Source: Methylobacterium crusticola
GTDB taxonomy: Bacteria > Pseudomonadota > Alphaproteobacteria > Rhizobiales > Beijerinckiaceae
Length of the DNA stretch: 45,923 nt
Direction of reading: 5' to 3'
NCBI RefSeq assembly: GCF_003574465.1
Contig: NZ_QOWC01000042.1
Location: 1 to 45,923 of the forward strand
Part shown: piece by piece, positions 8,247 to 16,124 of the stretch
Position numbering within the stretch: position 1 is the stretch's first letter
Layout of the letters: each line of letters opens with the position of its first letter
The notes under the pieces: model-generated
Seen by the model: the letters and a program-made list of their open reading frames with translations, nothing else
Told to the model about the DNA's origin: nothing
Database searches by the model: none
Program-made: the position numbers and the translations under genes

Positions 8247-9389
8247 ATGCCGGCCCGGTCCCCCATTCCCGCCCTGTTCGCTGCCGCGATCCTGCTGGCG
8301 GCACCGTTCGGCTTCGCCTGCGAGGCCACGGCACAATCCTCCCCGCCACGCGAGGCGATGTCGGAAGCGATGCTCAGCGAGGCGATGAACGCCAACACGG
8401 TCTCGGTGATAACCGGGACGGCGGGCGGCACCTACTTCCGCATCGGCGCCGACCTCGCCTTCGTTCTCAACGACGGCGACAGGATCCGGGTCCTGCCGAT
8501 CCTGGGCAAGGGCGCCGGCGAGAACGCCTACGACCTGCGCTTCTTGAAGGGCATCGACCTCGCCTTCCTGCGCACCGACACCATCGAACAGCTTCGCCAG
8601 GACAAGCGCCTGAGAAACATCGAACATCACATCCAGTACGTCGCGAAGCTCTTCGACGACGAACTCCACGTGATCGCCGCCAAGGAGATCGACGATGTCC
8701 GCGGGCTCGCCGGCAAGCGCGTCAGCTTCGACGTCAAGGGCAGCGGCACCGACTATAGCGGCCGCGCGATGTTTCGTGGTCTCGGCATCGAGGTGAAGCC
8801 GTTCAACGTCGATCAGCCCACGGCCTTCGAGATGCTGAAGAAAGGCGAGATCGACGCCGTGATCTCGGTGGCCGCCAAACCCGTCTCGATCGTCGCTGGC
8901 TTCGACCCGGGCGACCGCTTCCACCTCGTGCGGGTCCCGTACGCGGAGGCGATCAGCGAGGCTTACGTGCCCGCGACCCTGACGAGCGCGGATTATCCGA
9001 AGCTCGTCGACGGGACCAAGCCGGTCGAGACGCTCGCGGTCGGCACCATCCTGGGCGCCTACAATCATCCGAAGGGCTCGGAGCGTTACCGCAAGCTCGA
9101 ACGGTTCGTGGATGCGTTCTTCGGCCAGTTCGACAAGTTTCTGACACAGCAGCGGCACGCGAAGTGGCGGGAGGTCAACTTGGCGGCCTCGGTTGCCGGC
9201 TGGACCCGGTTCCGGCCAGCCCAGGACTGGCTCGATGCCCATCAGGAGGAAGCACCGCCCCGGGACGATATCGCCCGCTTCCTGAGCGAGCAGTCGCAGG
9301 ACATGCAAGCCAACAAGGAGCAGATCTACCAGGCCTACCTGAACTGGCGCCGCGCCAGGAACACTGCACAAGGATCCGCCCGACGCTGA
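8247..9389 (+). CDS. TAXI-family TRAP transporter solute-binding protein
   Basis: The 380-residue protein has a signal peptide (FAAAILLAAPFGFACEATA) followed by a type 2 periplasmic binding fold. The strand TGTAGGTYFRIGADLA is the hallmark opening of TAXI proteins. LAGKRVSFDVKGSGTDYS and FEMLKKGEIDAVISVA follow in the family order. TAXI proteins deliver organic acids or amino acids to a DctM-type permease; no permease gene lies nearby, so this copy is an orphan or serves a remote system. The ATG at 8247 has GGAG ten bases upstream. The in-frame ATG at 8238 overlaps that site too closely but cannot be excluded. The last 60 residues are charged and helical, longer than in many relatives. Confidence 0.85.
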   Translation: MPARSPIPALFAAAILLAAPFGFACEATAQSSPPREAMSEAMLSEAMNANTVSVITGTAGGTYFRIGADLAFVLNDGDRIRVLPILGKGAGENAYDLRFLKGIDLAFLRTDTIEQLRQDKRLRNIEHHIQYVAKLFDDELHVIAAKEIDDVRGLAGKRVSFDVKGSGTDYSGRAMFRGLGIEVKPFNVDQPTAFEMLKKGEIDAVISVAAKPVSIVAGFDPGDRFHLVRVPYAEAISEAYVPATLTSADYPKLVDGTKPVETLAVGTILGAYNHPKGSERYRKLERFVDAFFGQFDKFLTQQRHAKWREVNLAASVAGWTRFRPAQDWLDAHQEEAPPRDDIARFLSEQSQDMQANKEQIYQAYLNWRRARNTAQGSARR

Positions 9390-9539
9390 GTTGAAAATAT
9401 CCGAGTTGCTGACGCATCTCATATCCTATCAATGCAATTTCACGTTTTAAGGCGTTTAGCTCGAAATTTTCTATGCTTTGGTTCATCGGCTTGAAATGCA
9501 GCGATACATAACATCTAATTCGAACCACAAGGGGTGGTC

Positions 9540-9755
9540 ATGCCGAGATTTTACTTCGATTTGTCAAGGTTGGACGAATTGTTACCTGACGATCAGGGGG
9601 TGTGTGTCGACACGATCGATGAGGCGATCTTTCACGCTCGGACGGTGATCGATGAAATGAGGGACACGGGTGAGATTGATCTTATCGGGAAAGGGTGGTG
9701 CCTCTCCATCCGGACGGAGGTTGATGTAGTTCTTGCCTCGATATCGATCGACTGA
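9540..9755 (+). CDS. DUF6894-like small protein
   Basis: This 71-residue protein starts MPRFYFDLSRLDEL, followed by PDDQGVCVDTIDEAIFHA. That pattern (aromatic start strand, acidic D-D/E-G, then an alpha helix) is typical of the DUF6894 proteins that occur in many copies in Methylobacterium and related Rhizobiales. The function is unknown; no catalytic or membrane signature is visible. The ATG at 9540 has AAGGGG five bases upstream, so the GTG at 9534 is not needed. It stands alone in an unusually A+T-rich stretch (9390-9830), which may mark acquired DNA or simply promoter regions. Confidence 0.7.
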   Translation: MPRFYFDLSRLDELLPDDQGVCVDTIDEAIFHARTVIDEMRDTGEIDLIGKGWCLSIRTEVDVVLASISID

Positions 9756-9769
9756 ACGTCCTACCGGAT

Positions 9770-9798
9770 AAAATAATGAAATTCAATATTATTTTTTT
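9770..9798 (+). terminator. Possible A/T-rich intrinsic terminator
   Basis: An 8-bp stem AAAATAAT/ATTATTTT with a 10-base loop runs directly into a run of seven Ts, 15 bases after the DUF6894 stop. The stem is all A-T and therefore weak, which keeps confidence low. Confidence 0.35.
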
Positions 9799-9950
9799 AA
9801 TTCCTTTGATGGAATAGACAAGAATGGTCGATCTGTCACAACGACCGGTGTTCGGACCGGGAGTCGGCCGGAATGCGCAGGGCGGCGCTGGAGACCTGAG
9901 ACCATTACCCACGGCCGCAAGCCTCAGTAGAAATTCATGCCCGCAGCCTG

Positions 9951-10470
9951 TGAATGCTTCTCCCGGTGGCGCCTCGGGCATCGGACAGGCCCTCGCGCAT
10001 CGCGTCCACGCCTCGGCAACACCATCGTCGTCGCCGTTCGGCGAATGGAGGCGCTGCAGCAGGCGATCGCGAGCCGCCCAAACTTGCACGCCATGACCTT
10101 CGCCGCGGACAGCACCACCGGTGTCGCAGACTTTGCCCGCCGCGTGACGGGCGCGCACCCGTCCCTCGCTGCGCTGGTCAACGACGCCGGGATCATGCGT
10201 TTCGCAGTCTTGGACCGGGCCCGCGACCTTGCCGATGCCGAGGCAACGATCACCACCAACCTGCCCGGCCCCATCCGGCTGACCGACGCCCTCATCGAGC
10301 ATCTGATCCGTCAGCCCGATGCGGCGCTGGTCAACGTGACATCGGGCCCGGCTTTCGTCCCGCTTGTCGCCACGCCGCCCTACCCGGCCACGAAGGCGGC
10401 CATGCACGGCTGCACTTCGAGAGGTGCTGAAACGCAAGCTCGAGGTGATCGAGCGGGTGTCCTGCGCCTG
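9951..10470 (+). pseudogene. Short-chain dehydrogenase (DltE-like) pseudogene, frameshifted
   Basis: Pieces of one SDR protein are spread over three frames. The glycine motif GGASGIGQALAHR is read in one frame up to about 10012. The frame then changes and gives NTIVVAVRR, SLAALVNDAGIMR, the substrate strand ALVNVTSG and PPYPATKAAMHG (catalytic Tyr and Lys). After about 10410 the expected helix REVLKRKLEVIE appears only in the next frame. No start codon or ribosome site is seen and the C-terminal third is missing. The intact ancestor would be an NAD(P)-dependent oxidoreductase of unknown substrate. It lies beside an IS66 remnant at the array border, so mobile-element decay is a likely cause. 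Confidence 0.75.
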
Positions 10471-10555
10471 ATGATCATCGCAGAGGCGTGGGCTCCGGCT
10501 CAGCCTCGCGTGCGCGCAGGCAGAAGCGTTTGACGCTGGTGAGGAGAGCGTCAGC

Positions 10556-10906
10556 CGGACGCTCGGACTGATCAGCCAGACGAGCCAACTGGCCGAGGCG
10601 ATCCGCGACGCGCTTACGCGCTGGGCGGGGCTGGGCCTGTTCCTCGCCGACGGGCGGGCCGCGCGCACGATCAGGCCCCTGGCCCTCACGCGCATGAACG
10701 CGCTCTTTGCCGGTTCGGATGGCCGGGCGGAGCACTCGGCGGTCATCGCCTCGCTGGCGGAGACCTGCAAGCGCATCGGCGTCGAGCCGCACGCCTGCCT
10801 GGCCGACGTGATCACCCGCATCGTCGAGGGCCCTCCCAACAGCCGCCTCGACGAGTTCCTGCCCTGGGCCTGCCCGGCCACACCCACGCTCAGACACGTG
10901 GCCTGA
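10556..10906 (+). pseudogene. IS66-family transposase (TnpC) C-terminal remnant
   Basis: The translation from 10568 gives SQLAEAIRDALTRW, then RPLALTRMNALFAGSDG, EHSAVIASLAETCK and SRLDEFLPWA. This is the C-terminal part of IS66 TnpC transposases. The stretch that normally links the FLxDGR segment to IRP (usually IEIDNN.VE, containing the catalytic Glu) is deleted, leaving DGRAARTIRP. The N-terminal two thirds and the accessory tnpA/tnpB genes are absent, so it is dead. It ends 41 bases before the first CRISPR repeat. Confidence 0.8.
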
Positions 10907-10947
10907 GAACGACGGTGACCCTTCACCGACAGTGACGGCCGCGCCGC

Positions 10948-11952
10948 GGGTCGATCCTCGCGGATGCGGGGGAGCCGCCCTCGTGTGGGCGCATCTGCGC
11001 CAGCTCGAGGGTCGATCCCCGCGGATGCGGGGGAGCCAGCTGCGGCGGCATCACGAACTTCATGACATCGGGTCGATCCCCGCGGATGCGGGGGAGCCGC
11101 CCTGGTGTGGGCGCGGCTGCGCCAGGTCGGGGGTCGATCCCCGCGGATGCGGGGGAGCCCTGCTCAAGAAGACGCCGCGCACGTTTCATCAGGGTCGATC
11201 CCCGCGGATGCGGGGGGGCCACGCCTCCATGGGCGACCCGCGCGTTCGTGAAGGGTCGATCCCCGCGGATGCGGGGGAGCCCTGTCCTGGCGGCAGTGAA
11301 GAACCTTTTCCTGGGGTCGATCCCCGCGGATGCGGGGGAGCCTCCGCTGGCGGGATGTGAAGCGCCGGGTAGACGGGTCGATCCCCGCGGATGCGGGGGA
11401 GCCCTGGCCCGGCCAGGTCTGGATCGATCCCGGTGGGGTCGATCCCCGCGGATGCGGGGGAGCCACCAACGCGAACGACGCCCTCTACGCTTTCGGGGGT
11501 CGATCCCCGCGGATGCGGGGGAGCCGCGATCTCCTCATCATCGCGGGTGTGTCCGCCGGGTCGATCCCCGCGGATGCGGGGGAGCCCTCGTCGCCGGGCT
11601 CGCGGAGCGGCTGGTCGAGGGTCGATCCCCGCGGATGCGGGGGAGCCCCAGAGCGCCCGGAGGGCGCGCGGCAGCGCAGGGGTCGATCCCCGCGGATGCG
11701 GGGGAGCCGCGAGGTCGGCGCCGCGATAGCGGCCGGGCTGCGGTCGATCCCCGCGGATGCGGGGGAGCCTGGTAGAGGGCTCTGCGGGTTCGGGCATCTT
11801 GGGGTCGATCCCCGCGGATGCGGGGGAGCCAATCCGCCGATGTCGGCCGTGAGCGCCGAGTAGGGTCGATCCCCGCGGATGCGGGGGAGCCACAACGAAC
11901 AGCGCGAATCCGGTGCACGTGAGGGGTCGATCCCCGCGGATGCGGGGGAGCC
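10948..11952 (-). CRISPR. Type I-E CRISPR array, 17 repeats and 16 spacers
   Basis: Repeats start every 61 bases on the plus strand (10949, 11010, 11071 ... 11925). The conserved core is 28 bases and contains the hairpin CCCCGC-GGAT-GCGGGG. The base just before each core is G in 16 of 17 copies, so the functional unit is a 29-base repeat plus a 32-base spacer, the E. coli type I-E geometry. The crRNA strand is minus: there the stem is followed by an 8-base handle AUCGACCC. Repeat 1 (10949) carries C-to-T in the stem, marking the old, leader-distal end. Repeat 5 (11193) carries A-to-G near its end. The leader lies at the right, next to cas2, so spacer 16 (11892-11923) is newest. The copy at 11742 has C instead of G before the core. 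Confidence 0.97.
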
Positions 11953-11994
11953 TCTGCCAGTCAATATACTGACATTATTCACTTATCAAAGAGC
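11953..11994 (-). promoter_or_regulatory. CRISPR leader with promoter-like elements, overlapping the cas2 3' end
   Basis: Only 22 bases separate the cas2 stop from the first (newest) repeat, and A+T-rich sequence extends back into the last codons of cas2. On the minus strand TTGATA (11989-11984) and TATATT (11968-11963) are 15 bases apart, a plausible though short-spaced promoter for the pre-crRNA. Transcription would begin within the first repeat or its immediate neighbourhood. No IHF site can be named with confidence. Confidence 0.45.
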
Positions 11995-12328
11995 TCGCCT
12001 CCTGACCTGGGGGCGGCATCCCCGCTCCGCTGCGCAGCGGACGGCGGGTGAGAAGGACGCCGTCGTGGGCGACCACTGCCTTGGGCGGCGAACCGAGCGT
12101 GCGAACGCCGAGTGCGCCTGCCGCGGCCGTGTCCGCCCAGGTCATCACGATGCTGCCACGGCCGAGCTGGCCGTACCAGTCCGACAGCACGGTCCAGACA
12201 CGGTCGCGCACGCCCGCGCTCATGCGCGGGTAGGCGTAGACGCCAGGGGCCAGCTCCAGCATGACGGATCCGAGGAATCCGCGATAGCGATCCTCGACGT
12301 CGCGGGTGACGACCACGCAGAGCGGCAT
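11975..12328 (-). CDS. cas2: CRISPR-associated protein Cas2, type I-E
   Basis: Cas2e (117 residues) forms the dimer that bridges two Cas1 dimers in the spacer-integration complex. It opens MPLCVVVTRDVEDRYRGFL and continues with SVMLELAPGVYAYP, the Cas2e (CasD-type) pattern rather than the classical Cas2 ferredoxin start. It then shows VRDRVWTVLSDW and GSIVMTWAD, where the usual Cas2e sequence has similar strands. It is slightly longer than the usual 95-100 residues because of a C-terminal tail (PPPGQEASSLISE) whose codons double as the A+T-rich leader. It is the last gene of the operon, 19 bases after cas1. Confidence 0.93.
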   Translation of the reverse strand: MPLCVVVTRDVEDRYRGFLGSVMLELAPGVYAYPRMSAGVRDRVWTVLSDWYGQLGRGSIVMTWADTAAAGALGVRTLGSPPKAVVAHDGVLLTRRPLRSGAGMPPPGQEASSLISE

Positions 12329-12347
12329 ATCTCACTCCTCGTCCCGC

Positions 12348-13277
12348 TCACGTCGGCTCGGGGTCGGTCGCCGGACCGGCCTCGGCCTTCCCGTCGTCGT
12401 CCTGCTCCCGCGGCGCCAGGACCGACTTGATCACATCGATCAGGCCCGGAACGACGTCGCGCCGGCGAAACAGCTCGGCTGCCCTGCGGCGCACCAGCCG
12501 GTCGATACTCTCCGGCCGCTTGCCCGCCTCCTTGGCCGCCCCGAAGGCAATGTCGAGGACGACGTCGTGGCGCCGCACGTCGGCGATGTCGAGGACGAAG
12601 CTTTGACCCGAATCCTCGTGGATGAAGCCGAGCTGCGGGATGGTGCCGGTCGAGGCCACCGCGATGGCGGCAGCAGCCTGCACCGTCACGGCCGCGTGGT
12701 TGAGCGCCTGGTTGGGCAGGTCCGCGTCGACGGGGTTCGCCCGGTCGTAGCGGCGTCCGCGCCAGGGCACGCCGAAGCGTTCGGCGGCCAGCTCGTAGGC
12801 CCGCTTGATGCGGCCGACCTCCATCCCGCGCAGAACCGCGATGTCGCGGGTCCGCACGATCTCGCCGAAGCGCAGGGCGTACATCCGCCGCGCCACCTCC
12901 ATGCGCGTCGCCTTCACCGCCCAGAGCTCGACCTGGCGCCGGGCAAGGGCGGAGGTGTCGGGCATGAGCGGCGGCGCCGTGTAGAGACGCACGCCGCCCT
13001 CGCCGATGGCGCACAGGGCGCAGCCGTGACGGGCGAGGAGCCGGAGGGCGTCGTGGGTCACCGAGGAGCCCGGGCCGAGCAGCACGGCCGAGACCGATTG
13101 ATGCGGGATCTGGTAGTCGCCCGGTGCGAGGGTCGCGCCACCCTCCGGCCCGGCCCGGGTGACGAACCGCAGGCAGCCGTCCTCCACCTCCAGTCGGCCG
13201 CGATCGAGCCAGAGGAGGCCGTGCCGGTCGCCGTGGGGGACGCGGGCCGTGTCGAGGCCGAGGCGGCCGAGGAGCAT
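12348..13277 (-). CDS. cas1: CRISPR-associated endonuclease/integrase Cas1, type I-E
   Basis: This 309-residue protein is the spacer integrase. The catalytic metal ligands are intact: Glu153 in LRGMEVGRIK, His220 in GFIHEDSGQSF and Asp230/Asp233 in FVLDIADV. They correspond to E141, H208, D218 and D221 of E. coli Cas1, with a constant offset of 12. The N-terminal beta domain and the helical C-terminal domain are both full length. The acidic, Pro-rich C-terminal tail (about 295-309) is outside the fold. It starts 4 bases after cas6e, so adaptation and processing genes are translated from one mRNA. Confidence 0.96.
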   Translation of the reverse strand: MLLGRLGLDTARVPHGDRHGLLWLDRGRLEVEDGCLRFVTRAGPEGGATLAPGDYQIPHQSVSAVLLGPGSSVTHDALRLLARHGCALCAIGEGGVRLYTAPPLMPDTSALARRQVELWAVKATRMEVARRMYALRFGEIVRTRDIAVLRGMEVGRIKRAYELAAERFGVPWRGRRYDRANPVDADLPNQALNHAAVTVQAAAAIAVASTGTIPQLGFIHEDSGQSFVLDIADVRRHDVVLDIAFGAAKEAGKRPESIDRLVRRRAAELFRRRDVVPGLIDVIKSVLAPREQDDDGKAEAGPATDPEPT

Positions 13278-13281
13278 GGCC

Positions 13282-14112
13282 CTACCGCTCCGCCGGCCGC
13301 AGCAGCAGCATGCCGAAGCCGAACGCGCCGTGCCGCCCCACCCCGCCCGCCAGCAGGGCGGCGAAGGCCGCAGGATCGGCGACCGTCAACACCCCGTCCA
13401 CCAGGGTCTCGGGTCCGGCGAACCCGGACTGGCGGCGGGGCGCCGCGTCCGGCGGGACGGACCGCACGGTGCGGATGCGCCGATGCGCCACCAGGCGGAA
13501 GGCGGAGAGACCCGCCGCGGAGCCCAGGCGCCGCTCCAGCCAGGCGTGGTAGATCGGCTCGCGTTCGCGCGGATCACCCGCCTCGTTCCCGCCCGCCCGG
13601 TCGCGCCGCTCGAGCGCCGCCAGGAAGGCGTCACGCTCGTGGCCGCCCCGGCGGTCCGCTGCCGACCGGGCCGCGCCGGCGCGCGGGCCGTAGCGCACCA
13701 CCGGCCGCATCCGCAGGGTGAAGCCGTAAGCCGCGCCCCTGGCAAAGATGCGCGGCATCGCCTTTGCCTCGAAGGGCTGCGGGAAGAGCGCCGCGAGGGC
13801 ACTCTCGGCATCCTCGCTCCCGCGCCAGTCGGCCTCCCAGTCCGGCGGTGCCGCGGGTTGCGTGATTGCGCGGGGATCCGCGGCCCGCAGGGCGTCGGGG
13901 TCCCGGGTGTAGCCGAGCAGCGTCTCCGGTCCGCTGTCGCGGCCCGGCATCAGGCGCCATGGCTGTGGGGCCGCCACCCCGAAGCGCCGCCGCAGGGCGA
14001 GGTGCAGCGCGTAGCCGAGGTCGTCGTCGAGGACGCCCTGATACGCCGCGAAGGCCCGCAACGCCGCGGACGCGACGGGGGTGCGCACGAGGTGCAAGAC
14101 CTGGCCGCTCAC
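13282..14112 (-). CDS. cas6e: Cas6e (CasE), pre-crRNA endoribonuclease
   Basis: Cas6e cuts the repeat hairpin to release crRNAs and stays on the crRNA 3' stem in Cascade. The start is GTG at 14112, which overlaps the cas5e stop as GTGA; upstream codons in this frame are shadow sequence inside cas5e. The opening VLHLVRTP strand and DDLGYALHLALRRRFG (His37, the likely catalytic His, compare H20 of CasE) are typical. The C-terminal glycine-rich loop GGVGRHGAFGFGMLLL closes the second RRM. At 276 residues it is longer than the usual 200-220; the extra length lies mostly in residues 70-110 and 150-185. Confidence 0.92.
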   Translation of the reverse strand: MSGQVLHLVRTPVASAALRAFAAYQGVLDDDLGYALHLALRRRFGVAAPQPWRLMPGRDSGPETLLGYTRDPDALRAADPRAITQPAAPPDWEADWRGSEDAESALAALFPQPFEAKAMPRIFARGAAYGFTLRMRPVVRYGPRAGAARSAADRRGGHERDAFLAALERRDRAGGNEAGDPREREPIYHAWLERRLGSAAGLSAFRLVAHRRIRTVRSVPPDAAPRRQSGFAGPETLVDGVLTVADPAAFAALLAGGVGRHGAFGFGMLLLRPAER

Positions 14113-14903
14113 GGCGTCTCTCCGCGGGACCGGGCCGGAAGGGATAGCCGGCCCTCGATCACCCCGCGCGAGCCGCCATGCACGCCGACCACCCAGTCGC
14201 GCTCGTCGCAGATCTCCAGGCGACGCTCGCGCTCGCCCGGCTCCCGGTCGGCCGGCCATTGGGCGCGCACCGGACGTGCGGAGCGGGGCCATCCGTCGGC
14301 CTCGCGCCGGGCGCGTGAGGGATGCAGGCGGAAGCGCCCCTCGCCGGCGGCACAGGCCGCGAGGCCGCTTTCGAGCGCGGCGCGCACGTCGTCTGCCGCG
14401 ACGCACCCGGCGAGGAGCGGTCGCGACGGCAGACAGGGCTTGCGGCCGACGAAGAGCGGCCGCTCCGGCCGGTCGAGGGCGCCCTCGACCTCGGCCAGGG
14501 TCGGGCTCTCCGCGGGGGGATCGAGGCGGAAGGCGATCAGCACCAGGGCGTCGGCATCGGCGTCGCGATACCGGATGTGGGGCGAATCGTAGGTCGCGGC
14601 CCCGCCGCTGCGGCCCTCGACGCGACCGCGCGTGGTCCAGCCCCGGTCGCCGGCGCCGAGGCGGGCGGTCTGGAAGTCGCGCATCCGCCGGCCCTCCGCC
14701 AGCCGGGCGGAGCCCAGGACGAGGCGGGCCTGGAGGCGATCGAGGCGGGTGCCGTCGGCCCGGCCGTAGCCGAGCGCGTTGGCGAGGAGCCCGGTGACCG
14801 TCGAGCGGCCGGGGAAGTCGCGCACGACCCCGTAGGCGTCGATGATCTCGCCGCCGAAGGCGCTGAGCGGCGCGTCGAGGAGGAGGACGAGGTGGTCCGG
14901 CAC
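14109..14903 (-). CDS. cas5e: Cas5e (CasD), Cascade crRNA 5'-handle binding subunit
   Basis: The 264-residue protein starts MPDHLVLLLDAPLSAFGG, the standard Cas5e opening (strand followed by P.q.wG). TRDFPGRSTVTGLLANALGY-like sequence follows at about residues 28-46: FPGRSTVTGLLANALG. MRDFQTAR and the ATYDSPHIRYRDADADALV segment are family-typical, as is PERPLFVGRKPCLPS. In Cascade it caps the Cas7 filament and holds the 8-base crRNA handle. It starts 5 bases after cas7e and its stop overlaps the cas6e start. Confidence 0.94.
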   Translation of the reverse strand: MPDHLVLLLDAPLSAFGGEIIDAYGVVRDFPGRSTVTGLLANALGYGRADGTRLDRLQARLVLGSARLAEGRRMRDFQTARLGAGDRGWTTRGRVEGRSGGAATYDSPHIRYRDADADALVLIAFRLDPPAESPTLAEVEGALDRPERPLFVGRKPCLPSRPLLAGCVAADDVRAALESGLAACAAGEGRFRLHPSRARREADGWPRSARPVRAQWPADREPGERERRLEICDERDWVVGVHGGSRGVIEGRLSLPARSRGETP

Positions 14904-14908
14904 CGCCT

Positions 14909-16123
14909 CTACCCCGCGATCAGGGCCCGGCGCACCATGGCGCCCGCCCGGGTGGCGAGGTCGGGCAGGGTCAGCCCCTCGATGCCGGAGAGCCGCGCCG
15001 GGCCGCGGGCCGCCTGAAGCCGGGTCTCGTGCGGGCCGAACATGCCGTCGAGCCCATCGATCTCCCGCACGATCGCCCGCGCGGTCTCGCCCGCGAGGGT
15101 CGCGCCCGCCTCCAGCGCCCGGCGGTCCCGCAGCGGCTGGACGGGATCGCGAAAGGCGTTCGCCAGGGTGCGCGGCTGGCGCTCGCCGGCCTCGACCAGC
15201 ACGAGGTCGGCGTAAGTATAGGGCGCCGTCGAGCCGCGCTTCGCCCCGGGGCTGACCGTGGCGACGAGGTGGATCAGGTTCTCGACCACGCGGGCGGCGA
15301 GGTCGCGCGCCTCAGGGTCGAGGCCGGCCCAGGCCTTGCGCGGGCAGCCCGTCAGGTTCGAGACCAGGAGCGGCACGTCGACCACGACGTAGCCGTAGTA
15401 GAGGCCCGAGGTCAGCTCGGTGTCGAACACGCCGGCGGCCCCCGCATCCTCGCGCTTGGCGAGGTCGTCGACGACCGTGAAGTAGTCGAGCTCGGGCTGC
15501 TCGTCGTGGACCGTGAAGGCGTGGGCGACGTGGATCGCCGCATCGGTGTTGGCGCGGATGTCGGAGGTCACCATGCGGCCGAAGAGTGCGCTCTCGAGGC
15601 CCGGCGCGAGGTGGTTCTGCTCGCGCAACTGCTTGAGGTTCGTCTTTCCGTCGCCCTCCTTGAAGAAGGCCTGCGCGGCGGCCTCCGCGGCCTTGGCGTT
15701 CTTCGCGTCGCGGACGATGCGGGCGGCGTTCTCGGCCAGGTAGGCGAGCTCGGGGCGGCCGAGCAGCAGCGCCTGGCGGGACTTCTTGTCGGCGGCCTTG
15801 CCGCCGTAGACCTGCTCGACGAACACCTTCTCGACCGCCGTCAGCACGACCTCGTCGGCCTGCCCGCGCAACGGATCCGTCACCTCATGCTCGATCGCGA
15901 GCTTGGAGCGCTCGGCTTCGAGGCCGACCTCCTCGGCGAGCCGGTGCAGGCCGCGCGGGTCCTCGGCCATGCGCCAGTGGCGCTTCAGGCATTGCGAGGA
16001 GATCCGCGTGCGGGTGGCGCCGCCGAAGGGAAGGCGCTTGGCCAGCCCCGCATCGTCGCGGTTGAGGAGAACGCCCGGATACGAGGCGAGGAAGTGAACT
16101 TGGATGAAGCGGGGAGTCGTCAC
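14909..16123 (-). CDS. cas7e: Cas7e (CasC/Cse4), Cascade backbone subunit
   Basis: The 404-residue protein forms the six-copy backbone that coats the spacer. FIQVHFLASYPGVLLNRDDAGLAKRL-type sequence opens the protein (key residues: HFLASYPG, LNRDD, AKR). GATRTRISSQCLKRHWR is the classical Cas7e motif. VHAFTVHDEQPELDYFTVVDD and the late LVEAGERQPRTLANAF segment are also diagnostic (key residues AFTVH, RQPRT). The GTG start at 16123 lies one base after the cse2 stop (TAG) with AGAGGA 8 bases upstream; upstream in-frame codons would overlap cse2. It is slightly longer than E. coli CasC (363 residues). Confidence 0.95.
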   Translation of the reverse strand: MTTPRFIQVHFLASYPGVLLNRDDAGLAKRLPFGGATRTRISSQCLKRHWRMAEDPRGLHRLAEEVGLEAERSKLAIEHEVTDPLRGQADEVVLTAVEKVFVEQVYGGKAADKKSRQALLLGRPELAYLAENAARIVRDAKNAKAAEAAAQAFFKEGDGKTNLKQLREQNHLAPGLESALFGRMVTSDIRANTDAAIHVAHAFTVHDEQPELDYFTVVDDLAKREDAGAAGVFDTELTSGLYYGYVVVDVPLLVSNLTGCPRKAWAGLDPEARDLAARVVENLIHLVATVSPGAKRGSTAPYTYADLVLVEAGERQPRTLANAFRDPVQPLRDRRALEAGATLAGETARAIVREIDGLDGMFGPHETRLQAARGPARLSGIEGLTLPDLATRAGAMVRRALIAG

Positions 16124-16124
16124 G

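Noticed and set aside
11404..11436. Spacer 8 contains TCGATCCC, like the repeat
   Set aside because: The match is only about 9 bases, and the spacer keeps its normal length and spacing.
10932..11982. Open frames on both strands running through the CRISPR array
   Set aside because: Their translations are the repeat read over and over (RSPRMRG, SPASAGIDP). The 61-base period explains them fully.
13868..13883. Second repeat-like match (GCGCGGGGATCCGCGG) inside cas6e
   Set aside because: Only a short G+C-rich core matches, the stem geometry differs, and it lies in conserved coding sequence; chance is likely.
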